64,000 bases of DNA from Variovorax paradoxus (GCF_018614915.1 NZ_JAGGNU010000040.1:1-64000); one strand, 5' to 3'. Shown: positions 8,338 to 21,439, counted from the first letter of the stretch. Numbers and translations are program-made. Notes: generated by a model from the letters alone, not told the origin.

Positions 8338-8784
8338 TCAGTGCTTGCCGGTCGAGCCGTAGCCGCCTTCGCCACGTTCGCTGGGCGGGAATTCCGGCAC
8401 GACCCGGAACTGCGCCTGCACCACCGGCACGATCACCAGTTGAGCCAGCCGCTCCATCGGCTGCAGCACGAAGGCGGTATCGCTGCGGTTCCAGGCGCTG
8501 ATCTTGAGCTCACCCTGGTAGTCGCTGTCGATCAGCCCCACGAGGTTGCCGAGCACGATGCCGTGCTTGTGGCCCAGCCCCGAGCGCGGCAGGATCAGCG
8601 CGGCGTAGCCAGGGTCGGCGAGATGGATCGCGATGCCGGTGCCCACCAGCTGCCATGCATTCGGCTCCAGCGTGATGGGCGCGTCGAGGCAGGCGCGCAG
8701 GTCCAGTCCGGCACTGCCGGGGGTCGCATAGGCAGGCAACTGGTCCTGCATGCGGGGATCGAGGATACGAACGTCCACTTTCAC
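8338..8784 (-). CDS. dut: dUTP diphosphatase
   Basis: Trimeric dUTPase, hydrolysing dUTP to dUMP and pyrophosphate, which keeps uracil out of DNA and supplies thymidylate synthesis. All family motifs are seen: [36 protein letters not shown] with the catalytic aspartate, ERLAQLV, and the flexible tail [10 protein letters not shown]. At 148 aa it is of normal length. Its ATG overlaps the stop of the upstream membrane protein by 4 bp, in the coaBC-hypothetical-dut operon. Confidence 0.96.
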   Translation of the reverse strand: MKVDVRILDPRMQDQLPAYATPGSAGLDLRACLDAPITLEPNAWQLVGTGIAIHLADPGYAALILPRSGLGHKHGIVLGNLVGLIDSDYQGELKISAWNRSDTAFVLQPMERLAQLVIVPVVQAQFRVVPEFPPSERGEGGYGSTGKH

Positions 8785-9235
8785 TTATTGCCACGCCTTT
8801 GCTGAAATTCTTTCTGTTTCCTGGCCGCTTCTTCGGCCCACTGCTTCCAACTCGCCACGCCGGGCGGCAACAGCCAGCGCCGCAGCTTGTGCGCCACCCA
8901 CAGCCCGCCCGCGAACACCGCCGCCACGACGATGAAGGGCACGTCGGCCGCCAGCAGCACGATCAAGGCCAGGAACCAGGCGATGCCGAGCAGCTTGATC
9001 ATGCCGGCGCCCGCGCTGCCCGATGCAGGGCGCAGCTCGCCGTTGGACTGCGCGCTGCGCCGCGCGGCGGCGGCCGCATCCGCGACCACGCCATGCGGCT
9101 CGGAAGACGGCGTCATGCCGACGTCGAGGCCGTGTTCGCCGTTCTGGCCCTCGCGCCGGGGCAGCGCCGCCTGCGCGGTGAGGCGTTCCACGTAGCTGGC
9201 GAAATCACCGTCCGGCGGGGTGTTCCATTGCGGAT

Positions 9236-9239
<4 letters not shown>
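8781..9239 (-). CDS. Conserved hypothetical membrane protein between coaBC and dut
   Basis: A 152-aa protein. The first 75 residues are polar ([20 protein letters not shown]...). Two closely spaced hydrophobic helices follow at about 80-118 ([22 protein letters not shown], then [16 protein letters not shown]), and a basic tail ends in [10 protein letters not shown]. It overlaps both neighbours by 4 bp (coaBC upstream, dut downstream), so it is translationally coupled. I recall this gene as conserved in this position in Comamonadaceae. Function unknown. Confidence 0.75.
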
Positions 9240-12237
<2,998 letters not shown>

Positions 12238-12316
12238 GCGGCGCTGGACCGCTCCGAGACGCGAAGACCCCCTTGGGGGGCAGCGCAGCACACGAAGTGG
12301 CAAGCATGGGGGCACT
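12238..12316. repeat. Intergenic element with C5/G5 arms between pyrG and kdsA
   Basis: The 79-bp gap contains ACCCCCTTGGGGGGCAGC (about 12271-12288), then CACACGAAGTGGCAAGC and GGGGGC. The CCCCC run can pair with either the adjacent G run or the distal one. From memory, very similar sequences recur between genes in Comamonadaceae genomes, which would make this a dispersed intergenic repeat. I see no second copy in this window. Confidence 0.4.
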
Positions 12317-13174
12317 ATGAAACTTTGCGGATTCGACATCGGGCTCGACAAGCCCTTCTTCCTGATCGCCGGGCCCTGCGTCGTCGAGTCCGAGCAATTG
12401 CAGATGGACACTGCCGGCACGCTGAAGGAAATCACCTCCGCGCTCGGCATCCCCTTCATCTTCAAGAGCAGCTTCGACAAGGCCAACCGCTCCTCGGGCA
12501 CCAGCTTCCGAGGCCCGGGCCGCGACAAGGGCCTGGAGATCCTGGCCAAGGTCAAGCGCGAGCTGGGCCTGCCGGTCTTGACCGACGTGCACACCGAAGA
12601 GGACATCACGGCCGCCGCGCAGGTGGTCGACGTGCTGCAGACCCCGGCCTTCCTGTGCCGCCAGACCGACTTCATTCGCGCCGCAGCGCAGTCGGGCAAG
12701 CCGGTCAACATCAAGAAGGGCCAGTTCCTCGCGCCGCACGACATGAAGAACGTGATCGACAAGGCGCGTGCGGCGGCCAGGGAGAAGGGCCTGCCCGAAG
12801 ACAGCTTCATGGCCTGCGAACGCGGCGCCAGCTTCGGCTACAACAACCTGGTGTCGGACATGCGCTCGCTCGCGATCATGCGCGAGACCGGCTCCCCGGT
12901 GGTCTTCGACGCCACGCATTCGGTGCAGCTGCCCGGCGGCCAGGGCACAAGCTCGGGCGGCCAGCGCGAGATGGTGCCGGTGCTCTCGCGCGCCGCGGTG
13001 GCGGTGGGCGTGGCGGGCCTCTTCATGGAGACGCATCCCGACCCCGCCAATGCACTGAGCGACGGGCCCAACGCCGTGCCGCTCAAGCACATGCAGGCGC
13101 TGCTCGAGACGCTCTTGGCGCTCGACGGCGTTACCAAGAAAAACGCATTCCTGGAGAACACATTTCAGTCATGA
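12317..13174 (+). CDS. kdsA: 3-deoxy-8-phosphooctulonate synthase (KDO-8-P synthase)
   Basis: KdsA condenses phosphoenolpyruvate with arabinose 5-phosphate to give KDO-8-phosphate for lipopolysaccharide inner core. The 285-aa TIM barrel contains [37 protein letters not shown] and [13 protein letters not shown], all diagnostic. ATG 12317 fits the family N-terminus. The stop overlaps the start of the DUF1330 gene (ATGA), and eno follows, a conserved kdsA-DUF1330-eno-ftsB order. Confidence 0.97.
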   Translation: MKLCGFDIGLDKPFFLIAGPCVVESEQLQMDTAGTLKEITSALGIPFIFKSSFDKANRSSGTSFRGPGRDKGLEILAKVKRELGLPVLTDVHTEEDITAAAQVVDVLQTPAFLCRQTDFIRAAAQSGKPVNIKKGQFLAPHDMKNVIDKARAAAREKGLPEDSFMACERGASFGYNNLVSDMRSLAIMRETGSPVVFDATHSVQLPGGQGTSSGGQREMVPVLSRAAVAVGVAGLFMETHPDPANALSDGPNAVPLKHMQALLETLLALDGVTKKNAFLENTFQS

Positions 13175-13458
13175 GCGCATACATCATCGCGAATGTCGAG
13201 GTCACGAATCCGACGCAGTATGAGGAGTACAAGAAGTTGTCCTCCAAAGCCATGCAGGTCTACGGTGCCGAAGTCTGCGTGCGTGGCGGCAAGGTCGAGG
13301 TGCTCGAGGGCGACTGGAACCCGCAGCGCCTCGTCGTGCTCAAGTTCCCGAGCATCGAGGCTGCCAAGAAGTTCAGCGAATCGCCGGAATACGGCGAGGC
13401 GCGCACGTCTCGCCAGGGCGCGGCGATCATGCGCATGATCGTCGTCGAAGGTCTGTGA
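13171..13458 (+). CDS. DUF1330 family protein
   Basis: A 95-aa dimeric alpha/beta-barrel (ferredoxin-like) protein. The pattern [19 protein letters not shown] at the start and [19 protein letters not shown] in the middle is typical of DUF1330. Members have no agreed function; the fold resembles small monooxygenases and YciI-like proteins. It is translationally coupled to kdsA by a 4-bp overlap and precedes eno by 25 bp. Confidence 0.88.
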   Translation: MSAYIIANVEVTNPTQYEEYKKLSSKAMQVYGAEVCVRGGKVEVLEGDWNPQRLVVLKFPSIEAAKKFSESPEYGEARTSRQGAAIMRMIVVEGL

Positions 13459-13471
13459 TCCGATTTTTTGA

Positions 13472-14767
<1,296 letters not shown>

Positions 14768-14785
14768 CCCGGCGACCGAGGCGCC

Positions 14786-15061
14786 ATGCGCTCACGCATC
14801 GTTCCGATCATCCTGGTCCTGTTGCTGCTGATCCTCCAGTGGCAGCTCTGGACCGGGCGCGGGAGCGTGCGCGACGTGGCGCAGCTGAAGGACAAGCTGG
14901 CCGAGCAGAAGGAGTCCAACGCGAAGGCAGCGATCGCCAACGACCGGCTCAATTCCGAGGTCAACGACCTCAAGGAAGGGCTCGAGATGGTCGAGGAACG
15001 TGCGCGGCAGGAGCTCGGCATGGTCAAGCCCAACGAAGTGTTCGTGCAGATCACGCGCTGA
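14786..15061 (+). CDS. ftsB: Cell division protein FtsB
   Basis: A 91-aa bitopic protein of the divisome, bridging FtsL and FtsQ. A short cytoplasmic N-terminus (MRSRI) and one transmembrane helix (about 5-20) precede a leucine-zipper coiled coil (about 30-75), then the conserved VEERARQELGMVKPNE. The position directly after eno is the usual one for ftsB in proteobacteria. Confidence 0.93.
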   Translation: MRSRIVPIILVLLLLILQWQLWTGRGSVRDVAQLKDKLAEQKESNAKAAIANDRLNSEVNDLKEGLEMVEERARQELGMVKPNEVFVQITR

Positions 15062-15069
15062 GTGCCGCC

Positions 15070-15534
15070 ATGACGCCCGTCCTGCCGGCCGGCTGCGTGA
15101 TCGCGCTGTTTGGCGCAGCCGACAGCGGCAAGACCCATCTCGCCGAGGTGCTGGCGCAACGGCTTGCGCAGCGCGGCATCGCCGCCACGCTCGTGGTCGA
15201 GCCCTTGCCCCCGGCCTCGTTCGATGCGGCTGCCATCGAGGCCTGCCGTGCCCATGCGCTCATCCTGCTCATCGCCTCGGTCTCGCCGACCCCGATCGAT
15301 GACATGCTGCGCAAGGCGCTGATGGATGCGAAGCTGAGTTTTTCGGTGGTGCACGGCGAAGGCGCCGAGCAGTTGGCCAACGCATGGAATGCGATCAACG
15401 CCGCAGCGGATCCCGAGGCCCGCCAGCGCGCTGCACCGCAGGCCGCAGGCGCGTGGTCCTGGGCATGCGACAAGTGCTCCGATCCTGCGTGCGAGCACAG
15501 GCTGTTCAGCGATCTCGTGGCGAAGCGCTCGTAA
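15070..15534 (+). CDS. P-loop hypothetical protein with C-terminal Cys cluster
   Basis: A 154-aa protein with a Walker A motif at residues 15-22 (GAADSGKT) near the N-terminus, followed by an alternating alpha/beta pattern (VVEPLPPASFDAAAIEA, ALILLIASVSPTPIDD). There is no clear Walker B. The C-terminus has a Cys/His group, CDKCSDPACEHRLF, which might bind zinc. The start is 8 nt after ftsB, so it is probably co-transcribed. I do not recognise a characterised family. Nucleotide binding is inferred from the motif only. Confidence 0.7.
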   Translation: MTPVLPAGCVIALFGAADSGKTHLAEVLAQRLAQRGIAATLVVEPLPPASFDAAAIEACRAHALILLIASVSPTPIDDMLRKALMDAKLSFSVVHGEGAEQLANAWNAINAAADPEARQRAAPQAAGAWSWACDKCSDPACEHRLFSDLVAKRS

Positions 15535-15549
15535 AAAAGGAACCTAGGA

Positions 15550-16545
15550 ATGCAACCCCGACTCCGTGCGGCCGCCCTGCTGTGGGCGCTGCTGTCTTCT
15601 GCAGCGGCATCGGCCGCGCCGGCCCAGGCGACGATCGACAACGAGACCCACGCGACCGCCTGCGCCGAGGAAGACAACGTCTCGCTCAACCTCAGCGGCA
15701 GCAACATCCGCCGATTCCACGTCGAGGCGCTGCCGCCTGTGTACCTGGCGTCGATCGCGAAAGACAGCACGGCGCCGGATTTCTCGGGCTGCAACTTCGA
15801 TGGAGGCACGCATCCCACGGACCCGCGCTACACCTTCAAGGAGCGCACCGAAGTGCTGCACGACGGGCCGCGCTGGCGGGTCGTCGGCATGACGCTGCCC
15901 AGCTTCTGGCGCCCGCACCGGGTGCCGGTGCGCGTGGACGGCCGCAAGACCGCGGGCGGTTTCCACCTGATCCAGGTGTTTGCCAAGACCGGCGCCAAGC
16001 CGCTCGAGGCACTGGTGATGTACCCGGCCGACGGCTACTGGCGCATCAAGCCGCTGCCCGCACCGCGCTTCGGCGACGGGGTCTATGGTTCGTCGTTCGT
16101 GATGGGCCCGGTCGAGCAGGATGGCCGCCCGGTGGCAAACATCGCGGACATCGCGATCGATACCGCGCCGCTGCGCTTCAGGCTGAAGTTCGCGAACGGC
16201 GGCGAGGCCAAGGTCGATGTGCGCGAGATCAGCGAAGCGCGCACCGCGCTCGATGTCGCCCTGAAGCCCGGGCGCCGGCATGGGCCGCGCTTCGGCGTGC
16301 TTCGGTCGATGTACGTCGCGCCCGACAACGCCGACATGAGCGAGGTGTCGTGGCGCGCCACGCCGCAATCGAGCATCGAGACAAAACCCTTGCCGGCGGT
16401 GTCGACGCTGCAGGCGGCGGACGTGCGCTTCGGCCGCAGCCTGCCTTCGCGCCACAACACCAGCGCGCCGGACATCAGGTTCAGCGGCTTCGAGCGATCT
16501 ACTGCATCACCGGGCTCGCCGGCACCTGGTCGCCCGGCGCGGTGA
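15550..16545 (+). CDS. Secreted hypothetical protein
   Basis: A 331-aa protein with a cleavable-type signal peptide (residues 1-23, hydrophobic, ending SAAAPAQ-like) and a Shine-Dalgarno sequence (AAGGA) before ATG 15550. The mature part is beta-rich with a cysteine pair near the N-terminus (TACAEED, FSGCNFDGG) and no membrane helix. I do not recognise the family. Its last 47 bp overlap the 3' end of the convergent hslO gene; the tail (STASPGSPAPGRPAR) is low complexity and could be read-through into antisense hslO after loss of an earlier stop. Confidence 0.65.
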   Translation: MQPRLRAAALLWALLSSAAASAAPAQATIDNETHATACAEEDNVSLNLSGSNIRRFHVEALPPVYLASIAKDSTAPDFSGCNFDGGTHPTDPRYTFKERTEVLHDGPRWRVVGMTLPSFWRPHRVPVRVDGRKTAGGFHLIQVFAKTGAKPLEALVMYPADGYWRIKPLPAPRFGDGVYGSSFVMGPVEQDGRPVANIADIAIDTAPLRFRLKFANGGEAKVDVREISEARTALDVALKPGRRHGPRFGVLRSMYVAPDNADMSEVSWRATPQSSIETKPLPAVSTLQAADVRFGRSLPSRHNTSAPDIRFSGFERSTASPGSPAPGRPAR

Positions 16546-17503
16546 AGAGCTGCGCGACGTCGACCGCGTCGAAGCGGTACTGCTTGCCGCAGAAGTCGCA
16601 GCCGACCTCGACGTCGCCGCGCTCGACCAGGATGCCCTCGGCCTCCTCCACGCCCAGCCCGCGGATCATCTGGGCCACGCGCTCGCGGCCGCAGGTGCAG
16701 GCGAAATGCGGCCCCAGCATGCCGGCCTGGGGCTCGAAGCGCAGCAGCTTCTCTTCCCAGAACAGGCGGCGCAGGATGGTCTCGACGTCGAGCGTGAGCA
16801 GTTCGTCGCGCGTCAGGCTCGAGGCCAGGATCGAGATGCGGTTGTAGTCCTCGTTGCGGCCGATCTGGTCTTCGTTGGCCTGGTCGCGGTCGCCGGCGGC
16901 CGTGCCTTCGAGGTTGGCGTCGCCCTTCACCGGCAGGCGCTGGATCAGGAGGCCGGCGGCCACCTTGTCGTCGGCCGCGAGCACCAGCGTGGTGTCGAGC
17001 TGTTCGCTTTGCAGCATGTAGTGCTGAAGCACCTCGCTCAGGCGGTCGAGCTTCTCGCCGCGGTCGCCGTGAAGCGGCACCACGCCCTGGTAGGGCTGCT
17101 GGCCGGGCAGCTTGTCCTTGGGGTCGAGCGTGATCGCGCAGCGGCCCTTGTTCGTCACGTTGACCATCTCGGGCAGGTGCGCGTCGGGGGACAGTTCGCC
17201 CACCACCTTGGCAGTGGCACGCAGGCTCAGGTCGGGCTTGACCTCGGCCACCGCGACCTTGACCGGGCCGTCGCCGAAGATCTGCAGGATCAGCGCGCCG
17301 TTGAACTTGATGTTGGCCTGCATCAGCGTGGCGGCCGCCGTCATCTCGCCGAGCAGCTCGGCCACCGGCGCCGGGTAGGCGCCGGTGCTGGTGTTCGAGG
17401 CGCGCCGCGCCAGGATTTCCTGCCAGGCATCCGTCAGGCGAACGATCATGCCGCGCACCGGCAGGCCGTCGAACAGGAACTTGTGCAACTCGCTCACAAC
17501 CAT
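16499..17503 (-). CDS. hslO: Redox-regulated chaperone Hsp33
   Basis: Hsp33 is a cytoplasmic holdase activated by oxidation, when its C-terminal zinc centre is lost. The four zinc cysteines are seen as CTCGRERV and CDFCGKQYRF near residues 265-305. The N-terminal substrate-binding domain begins LHKFLFDGLPVRGMIVRL. Length 334 aa, slightly over the E. coli 292 because of an acidic insert (GDRDQANEDQIGRNED). It follows the gamma carbonic anhydrase gene by 17 bp on the same strand. Confidence 0.95.
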   Translation of the reverse strand: MVVSELHKFLFDGLPVRGMIVRLTDAWQEILARRASNTSTGAYPAPVAELLGEMTAAATLMQANIKFNGALILQIFGDGPVKVAVAEVKPDLSLRATAKVVGELSPDAHLPEMVNVTNKGRCAITLDPKDKLPGQQPYQGVVPLHGDRGEKLDRLSEVLQHYMLQSEQLDTTLVLAADDKVAAGLLIQRLPVKGDANLEGTAAGDRDQANEDQIGRNEDYNRISILASSLTRDELLTLDVETILRRLFWEEKLLRFEPQAGMLGPHFACTCGRERVAQMIRGLGVEEAEGILVERGDVEVGCDFCGKQYRFDAVDVAQLFTAPGDQVPASPVMQ

Positions 17504-17520
17504 CTTTCTAAGGGCCGTCT

Positions 17521-18045
17521 TCAGCCGATCTTTCGCAGGCCCTTCGCGAAGCGACGGCCGTTTTCCACATAGTGCTCAGCCGTTTTCTTCAGCTTCGCAG
17601 CGGACGCTTCGTCGAGCGTGCGCACCACCTTGGCCGGCGAGCCGATGATCAGCGAGTTGTCGGGAAACTCCTTGCCCTCGGTCACGACGCTGCCGGCGCC
17701 AACGATCGAGTTGCGGCCGATCTTCGCGTTATTCAAGATCACGGCCTGGATGCCGATCAGCGTGTTGTCGCCGATGGTGCAGCCATGCAGCATGACCTGG
17801 TGGCCCACCGTCACGTTCTCGCCCAGCGTCAGCGGGCAGCCGGGGTCGGCATGCAGCACCGAGAGGTCCTGGATGTTGCTGTTGCGGCCGATGCTGAGCA
17901 CGTCGGAATCGCCGCGCAGCACGCTGCCGAACCAGACGCTCGCGTTCTCGCCCAGAACGACGTTGCCCATGACTTCGGCGCTGTCGGCCACCCAGGCGCC
18001 TTCTGCAAGTTGCGGCGCCACGCCGTCGAGTTCGTACAAAGCCAT
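17521..18045 (-). CDS. Gamma carbonic anhydrase family protein (YrdA-like)
   Basis: A 174-aa left-handed beta-helix protein built of hexapeptide repeats (VVLGENASVWFGSVLRGD, CTIGDNTLIGIQAVI, AKIGRNSIVGAGSVV). The three zinc histidines are in LHADPGC and VGHQVMLHGC. Family members are gamma carbonic anhydrases or ferripyochelin-binding-like proteins; catalytic activity is not certain for the YrdA group. GGAGG lies 12 nt before the ATG. It is divergent from the DUF455 gene and probably co-transcribed with hslO. Confidence 0.88.
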   Translation of the reverse strand: MALYELDGVAPQLAEGAWVADSAEVMGNVVLGENASVWFGSVLRGDSDVLSIGRNSNIQDLSVLHADPGCPLTLGENVTVGHQVMLHGCTIGDNTLIGIQAVILNNAKIGRNSIVGAGSVVTEGKEFPDNSLIIGSPAKVVRTLDEASAAKLKKTAEHYVENGRRFAKGLRKIG

Positions 18046-18070
18046 CGCGCAGCCTCCAAAAAGCCAAAAC

Positions 18071-18080
18071 TAGAATTGTA
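18071..18080. promoter_or_regulatory. Overlapping divergent -10 elements TAGAATTGTA
   Basis: TAGAAT on the plus strand (18071-18076) ends 7 nt before the DUF455 ATG. TACAAT on the minus strand (18080-18075) would serve the gamma carbonic anhydrase gene, giving it a short leader that includes its GGAGG. The two boxes overlap, like the element at 7088. Confidence 0.45.
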
Positions 18081-18083
18081 GGG

Positions 18084-18884
18084 ATGCACCCTCGCCTCGG
18101 CGCCCTGGCCGCGCTGCGCCTGACAGATCCTGATCGCAAGGTCGCGGCGACGCGCGCCACGGCGGCGCAAGCCGCCGCGCACCCCTTCGCGCCGGAGCCC
18201 GTCCGGACAGCCGGCGACGAGGCCGGTGTCCCGGGCCGCCCCGATCGCCCGCTGCGCGTGGCCGCCACCGCCGTCGAGAAACGCTCCCCGTTCACGACCG
18301 AGGGCCGGGCGGCGCTGATCCACTCGATCTGCCACATCGAATTCAACGCGATCAACCTCGCGCTCGACGCCGCCTGGCGCTTCGACGGCATGCCCGAGGC
18401 CTACTACCGCGACTGGCTGCGCGTGGCGGACGAGGAGGCGCAGCACTTCACCCTGCTGCACGAACACCTGCGCGGCATGGGCTGGCGCTATGGCGACTTC
18501 ACCGGCCACGACGGGCTCTGGCGCATGTGCGAGAAAACCAGGGACGACGTGCTCGCGCGCATGGCCCTGGTGCCGCGCACGCTGGAGGCGCGCGGGCTGG
18601 ATGCGACGCCGCTGATCCAGGCCAAGCTCAGGCGCGTGAACACGCCCGATGCGCTCAGGGCCTGCGAGATCCTCGACATCATCTTGCGTGACGAGGTCGG
18701 CCACGTCGCGATCGGCAATCGCTGGTACCGCTGGCTGTGCGAGCGCGAGGGGCTGGACCCGATCGCGCACTACCGCGTGCTGTACCGGCGCCACGAGGCG
18801 CCGCGCCTGCGTGCGCCCTTCAACCTCGAAGCCCGCGCGCGGGCCGGGTTCACCGACGAGGAACTACGGGACTTGCAGAACTAG
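18084..18884 (+). CDS. DUF455 ferritin-like protein
   Basis: A 266-aa protein with a four-helix ferritin-like core. Likely di-metal ligands are in HSICHIEFNAINLALDAAW, ADEEAQHFTLLHEHL and ILRDEVGHVAIGNRWY. DUF455 members are uncharacterised; the metal-ligand pattern suggests a di-iron site. The gene has no Shine-Dalgarno sequence and TAGAAT ends 7 nt before the ATG. Its stop codon shares the palindrome CTAG with the stop of the convergent MaoC gene. Confidence 0.85.
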   Translation: MHPRLGALAALRLTDPDRKVAATRATAAQAAAHPFAPEPVRTAGDEAGVPGRPDRPLRVAATAVEKRSPFTTEGRAALIHSICHIEFNAINLALDAAWRFDGMPEAYYRDWLRVADEEAQHFTLLHEHLRGMGWRYGDFTGHDGLWRMCEKTRDDVLARMALVPRTLEARGLDATPLIQAKLRRVNTPDALRACEILDIILRDEVGHVAIGNRWYRWLCEREGLDPIAHYRVLYRRHEAPRLRAPFNLEARARAGFTDEELRDLQN

Positions 18885-19333
18885 GAGGCGGGCCGCCGCG
18901 ACACCACCAGCTTGGTCGTGAGCCGCTGGCACACCTCCCCGTGCTGGTTGAGCGTCTCGCTCTTCACCACCACCATGCCGCGCTCGGGCCGCGAGCGCGA
19001 GGGAATCACCTCCACCACCTCGCTTTCGACGTGCAGCACGTCACCCGGCCGGGTCGGCCGGGGCCACTGGATCTCGCCGCCCGAACCGATGACGCCGTCG
19101 GCCAGCGGCAGGCCGCTTTCGACCAGGAGCCGCATAGTGATCGCCGCCGTGTGCCAGCCGCTCGCCGCGAGACCCTGGAAGAAGGTGCTTTTCGCCGCCT
19201 CCGCGTCCAGATGAAAGGGCTGCGGATCGAAGCGTTTCGCGAAGTCGACGATCTGCGCCGCATCCAGCGCATGCTCGGCGCTCGTGAAGCGGGCGCCCGG
19301 CGCCAGGTCTTCCAGGTACAGGGTTCCAGCCAT
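18881..19333 (-). CDS. MaoC-like hotdog dehydratase
   Basis: A 150-aa single-hotdog protein with YLEDLAPGARFTSAEHALD at the start and the hydratase signature DPQPFHLDAEAAKST, which holds the Asp/His pair of (R)-specific enoyl-CoA hydratases. The C-terminus has ETLNQHGEVCQRLTTKLVV, typical of MaoC. ATG 19333 is supported by GAGGAGACACC. It lies downstream of a tctC gene on the same strand, a combination often seen in organic-acid or CoA-thioester catabolic loci. Substrate unknown. Confidence 0.85.
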   Translation of the reverse strand: MAGTLYLEDLAPGARFTSAEHALDAAQIVDFAKRFDPQPFHLDAEAAKSTFFQGLAASGWHTAAITMRLLVESGLPLADGVIGSGGEIQWPRPTRPGDVLHVESEVVEVIPSRSRPERGMVVVKSETLNQHGEVCQRLTTKLVVSRRPAS

Positions 19334-19429
19334 GGTGTCTCCTCGTGGTTGCGCGGCGAATCTTGTCACGCGGGTTCGGGCGCCCGTCGCGCCGAGCGAA
19401 TGGCCGATCGAGAGGCCGCCGCCGTCGCC

Positions 19430-20392
19430 CTAGTCCACCTTGATGCCCGCGGCCTTCACGATGCGGGCATTGTTCTCGTACTCGGCGGCGATCTGGTCGG
19501 CAAAGGCTTCGGCGCCGCCGCCGGTCGGCACGTTGTCGGTGGCCACCAGCTTGGCGCGCAGCTCGGGGCTCGCGAGCGCCTTGTTGATCTCCGCGTTGTA
19601 CTTGGCGATCAGGATCGGCGGCGTGGCGGCCGGCGCGAACACGCCGAACAGCGAAGTGAGGTTGGCCTCCGGAAAGCCCAGCTCGCCCAGCGTCGGCACC
19701 TTCGGCAGGCTCTCGAGCCGCGCCGGCGCACCCACCGCCAGCGGCCGCAGCTTGCCGGAGCGGATGTGCGGCGCGACGGCCGGCCCTGCATTGATCGACA
19801 GAATTTCGAACTGCGCGCCCAGCGCATCGTTCATCTGCTGGGCCCCACCCTTGTAGGGCACGTGGGTGATGTCCACCTTCGCCATCGCACGCAATTCCTC
19901 GAGCACGATGTGGCCCAGCGAGGCCTGGCCCGACGTGGCCCAGCGCACCGCGCCGGGCCGCGCCCTCGCATCGTCGATCAGGCTGCGGAAATCGCGGGTG
20001 CCGGTCGCGTCGGTGGCCAGCAGCAGCACCGGCGAATACATGACGCTCGCCACCGGCGCGATGTCCTTCTGCGGATCGAAAGGCGATTTGCCGAGATGCG
20101 GATTCAGCACCAGCGGGCTGATGGCCGAGAAGCCCAGCGTTGCGCCGTCCGGCGCTGCCTTGGCCACCGCATCCATGCCGATCGTGCCGCTGGCGCCGGC
20201 CTTGTTCTCGACCACCACGGTGCTGCCCAGCTGCGCGCCGAGCCGGTCGGCCAGCGCACGGGCCACGATGTCGCTGACGCCGCCGGTCGGATAGGCAACG
20301 ACCATGCGGATGGTCTTGGGAACGACCTGCGCCTGCGCCACCGAAACCACCGCGAAGAGGGCCATGGCAGCCCATGCTTTCCTGCAATTCAT
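19430..20392 (-). CDS. Tripartite tricarboxylate transporter substrate-binding protein (Bug family)
   Basis: A 320-aa periplasmic TctC/Bug protein. Signal peptide (1-25, ending SVAQA-QV), then IRMVVAYPTGGVSDIVARALADRL with the carboxylate-binding loop, VVENKAGASGTIG, THVPYKGGAQQMNDAL and SGKLRPLAVGAPARLESLPKVPTL, all family hallmarks. Bug proteins bind dicarboxylates, aromatic acids or nicotinate-like ligands. No TctA/TctB membrane genes are present, so it is an orphan receptor, as is common in this lineage. The MaoC gene is 96 bp downstream. Confidence 0.92.
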   Translation of the reverse strand: MNCRKAWAAMALFAVVSVAQAQVVPKTIRMVVAYPTGGVSDIVARALADRLGAQLGSTVVVENKAGASGTIGMDAVAKAAPDGATLGFSAISPLVLNPHLGKSPFDPQKDIAPVASVMYSPVLLLATDATGTRDFRSLIDDARARPGAVRWATSGQASLGHIVLEELRAMAKVDITHVPYKGGAQQMNDALGAQFEILSINAGPAVAPHIRSGKLRPLAVGAPARLESLPKVPTLGELGFPEANLTSLFGVFAPAATPPILIAKYNAEINKALASPELRAKLVATDNVPTGGGAEAFADQIAAEYENNARIVKAAGIKVD

Positions 20393-20456
20393 TGCTGCGC
20401 TTCCTTGTGAAGATTCGATTCTGACGCCGCTGCGGCCGCCGTGTTGTCGAAGGTGC

Positions 20457-21371
20457 TCAACCCCGCGGATGGTGCTGCGCATGCAGCTGTTTCAATCGCT
20501 CGCGAGCGACATGGGTATAGATCGTGGTCGTCGAGATGTCGGCATGGCCGAGCAGCAGCTGCACCGCCCGCAGATCGGCGCCGTGGTTGAGCAGGTGGGT
20601 GGCGAAGGCATGGCGCAGCGTGTGCGGCGACAGCGGCACGTGGATGCCGGCTGCCAGCGCGTGCTTCTTGACGATGATCCAGAACATCACGCGCGTCATG
20701 CCCGCACCGCGCGCGGTGACGAACAGGTCGGCGGTCTGCTGCCCGTCCAGGATGGCGGGGCGCGATTCGTGCAGGTAGCGCTCGATCCAGCGCCGTGCCT
20801 CGCCGCCGAAGGGCACCAGCCGCTCCTTGCTGCCCTTGCCGAGCACGCGCAGCACGCCGTCGTTGAGACTCAGCTCGAACACCTTGAGCGCGACCAGTTC
20901 GCTCACGCGCAGTCCGCTCGCATACATCAGCTCGAGCATGGCACGGTCGCGCAGGCCGAGCGGCGTGTCGACCTCGGGCGCGCCGAGCAGCTCGTCGACC
21001 TGCTTTTCCGACAGGGTCTTGATCGCGCGCGGCATCTGCCTGGCCGGCGCCAGACGCAGGCTCGGATCGGCGCCGATGCGCTGCTCGCGCAGAGCCCAGC
21101 GGAAATAGCGCTTGAATACGGTGAGCCGGCGGTTGGCCGAAGTCGCCTTGCCCTTGTCGGAAAGCTTGGCGCCCATGTAGGCCTGCAGGTCGCTTTCGCG
21201 GGCCGCGTCCAGCGGGCTGCCGCGCTGGGCGCTCAGCCAGTGCGCGAACAGCGTGAGGTCGCGCCGGTAGGCGGCGAGCGTGTTCTTCGACAGGCCGTCC
21301 TCGAGCCATAGCGCGTCGATGAAATCGTCGATTTCGGGCGTGCCGGTGGGCGTGTCGATGGCCGCGGTCAT
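20457..21371 (-). CDS. xerD: Tyrosine site-specific recombinase XerD
   Basis: XerD resolves chromosome dimers at dif with XerC and FtsK. The N-terminal SAM-like domain (about 14-100) is followed by the catalytic domain with R155 (ASGLRVSEL), H250 and R253 (HTLRHAFATHLL), H276 (LLGHADIST) and the nucleophile Y285. Length 304 aa matches chromosomal XerD, not an integrase of a mobile element, and no attachment repeats flank it. It lies between two orphan tctC genes, downstream of a terminator. Confidence 0.93.
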   Translation of the reverse strand: MTAAIDTPTGTPEIDDFIDALWLEDGLSKNTLAAYRRDLTLFAHWLSAQRGSPLDAARESDLQAYMGAKLSDKGKATSANRRLTVFKRYFRWALREQRIGADPSLRLAPARQMPRAIKTLSEKQVDELLGAPEVDTPLGLRDRAMLELMYASGLRVSELVALKVFELSLNDGVLRVLGKGSKERLVPFGGEARRWIERYLHESRPAILDGQQTADLFVTARGAGMTRVMFWIIVKKHALAAGIHVPLSPHTLRHAFATHLLNHGADLRAVQLLLGHADISTTTIYTHVARERLKQLHAQHHPRG

Positions 21372-21386
21372 GCTCTGCAAGATAAC

Positions 21387-21419
21387 AAAAGAAAAAGCCG
21401 CCCGTAACACGGGCGGCCT
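21387..21419 (-). terminator. Intrinsic terminator of tctC gene
   Basis: On the minus strand, GCCGCCCG-TGTTA-CGGGCGGC is followed by TTTTTCTTTTG. It lies 21 nt past the tctC stop at 21440 and just upstream of xerD, separating the two units. Confidence 0.85.
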
Positions 21420-21439
21420 CGGATCGAAGGAGGCCCGGA

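Noticed and set aside
20457-21371. Tyrosine recombinase as sign of a mobile island
   Set aside because: Length and motifs fit chromosomal XerD; there are no flanking direct repeats, tRNA or phage genes.
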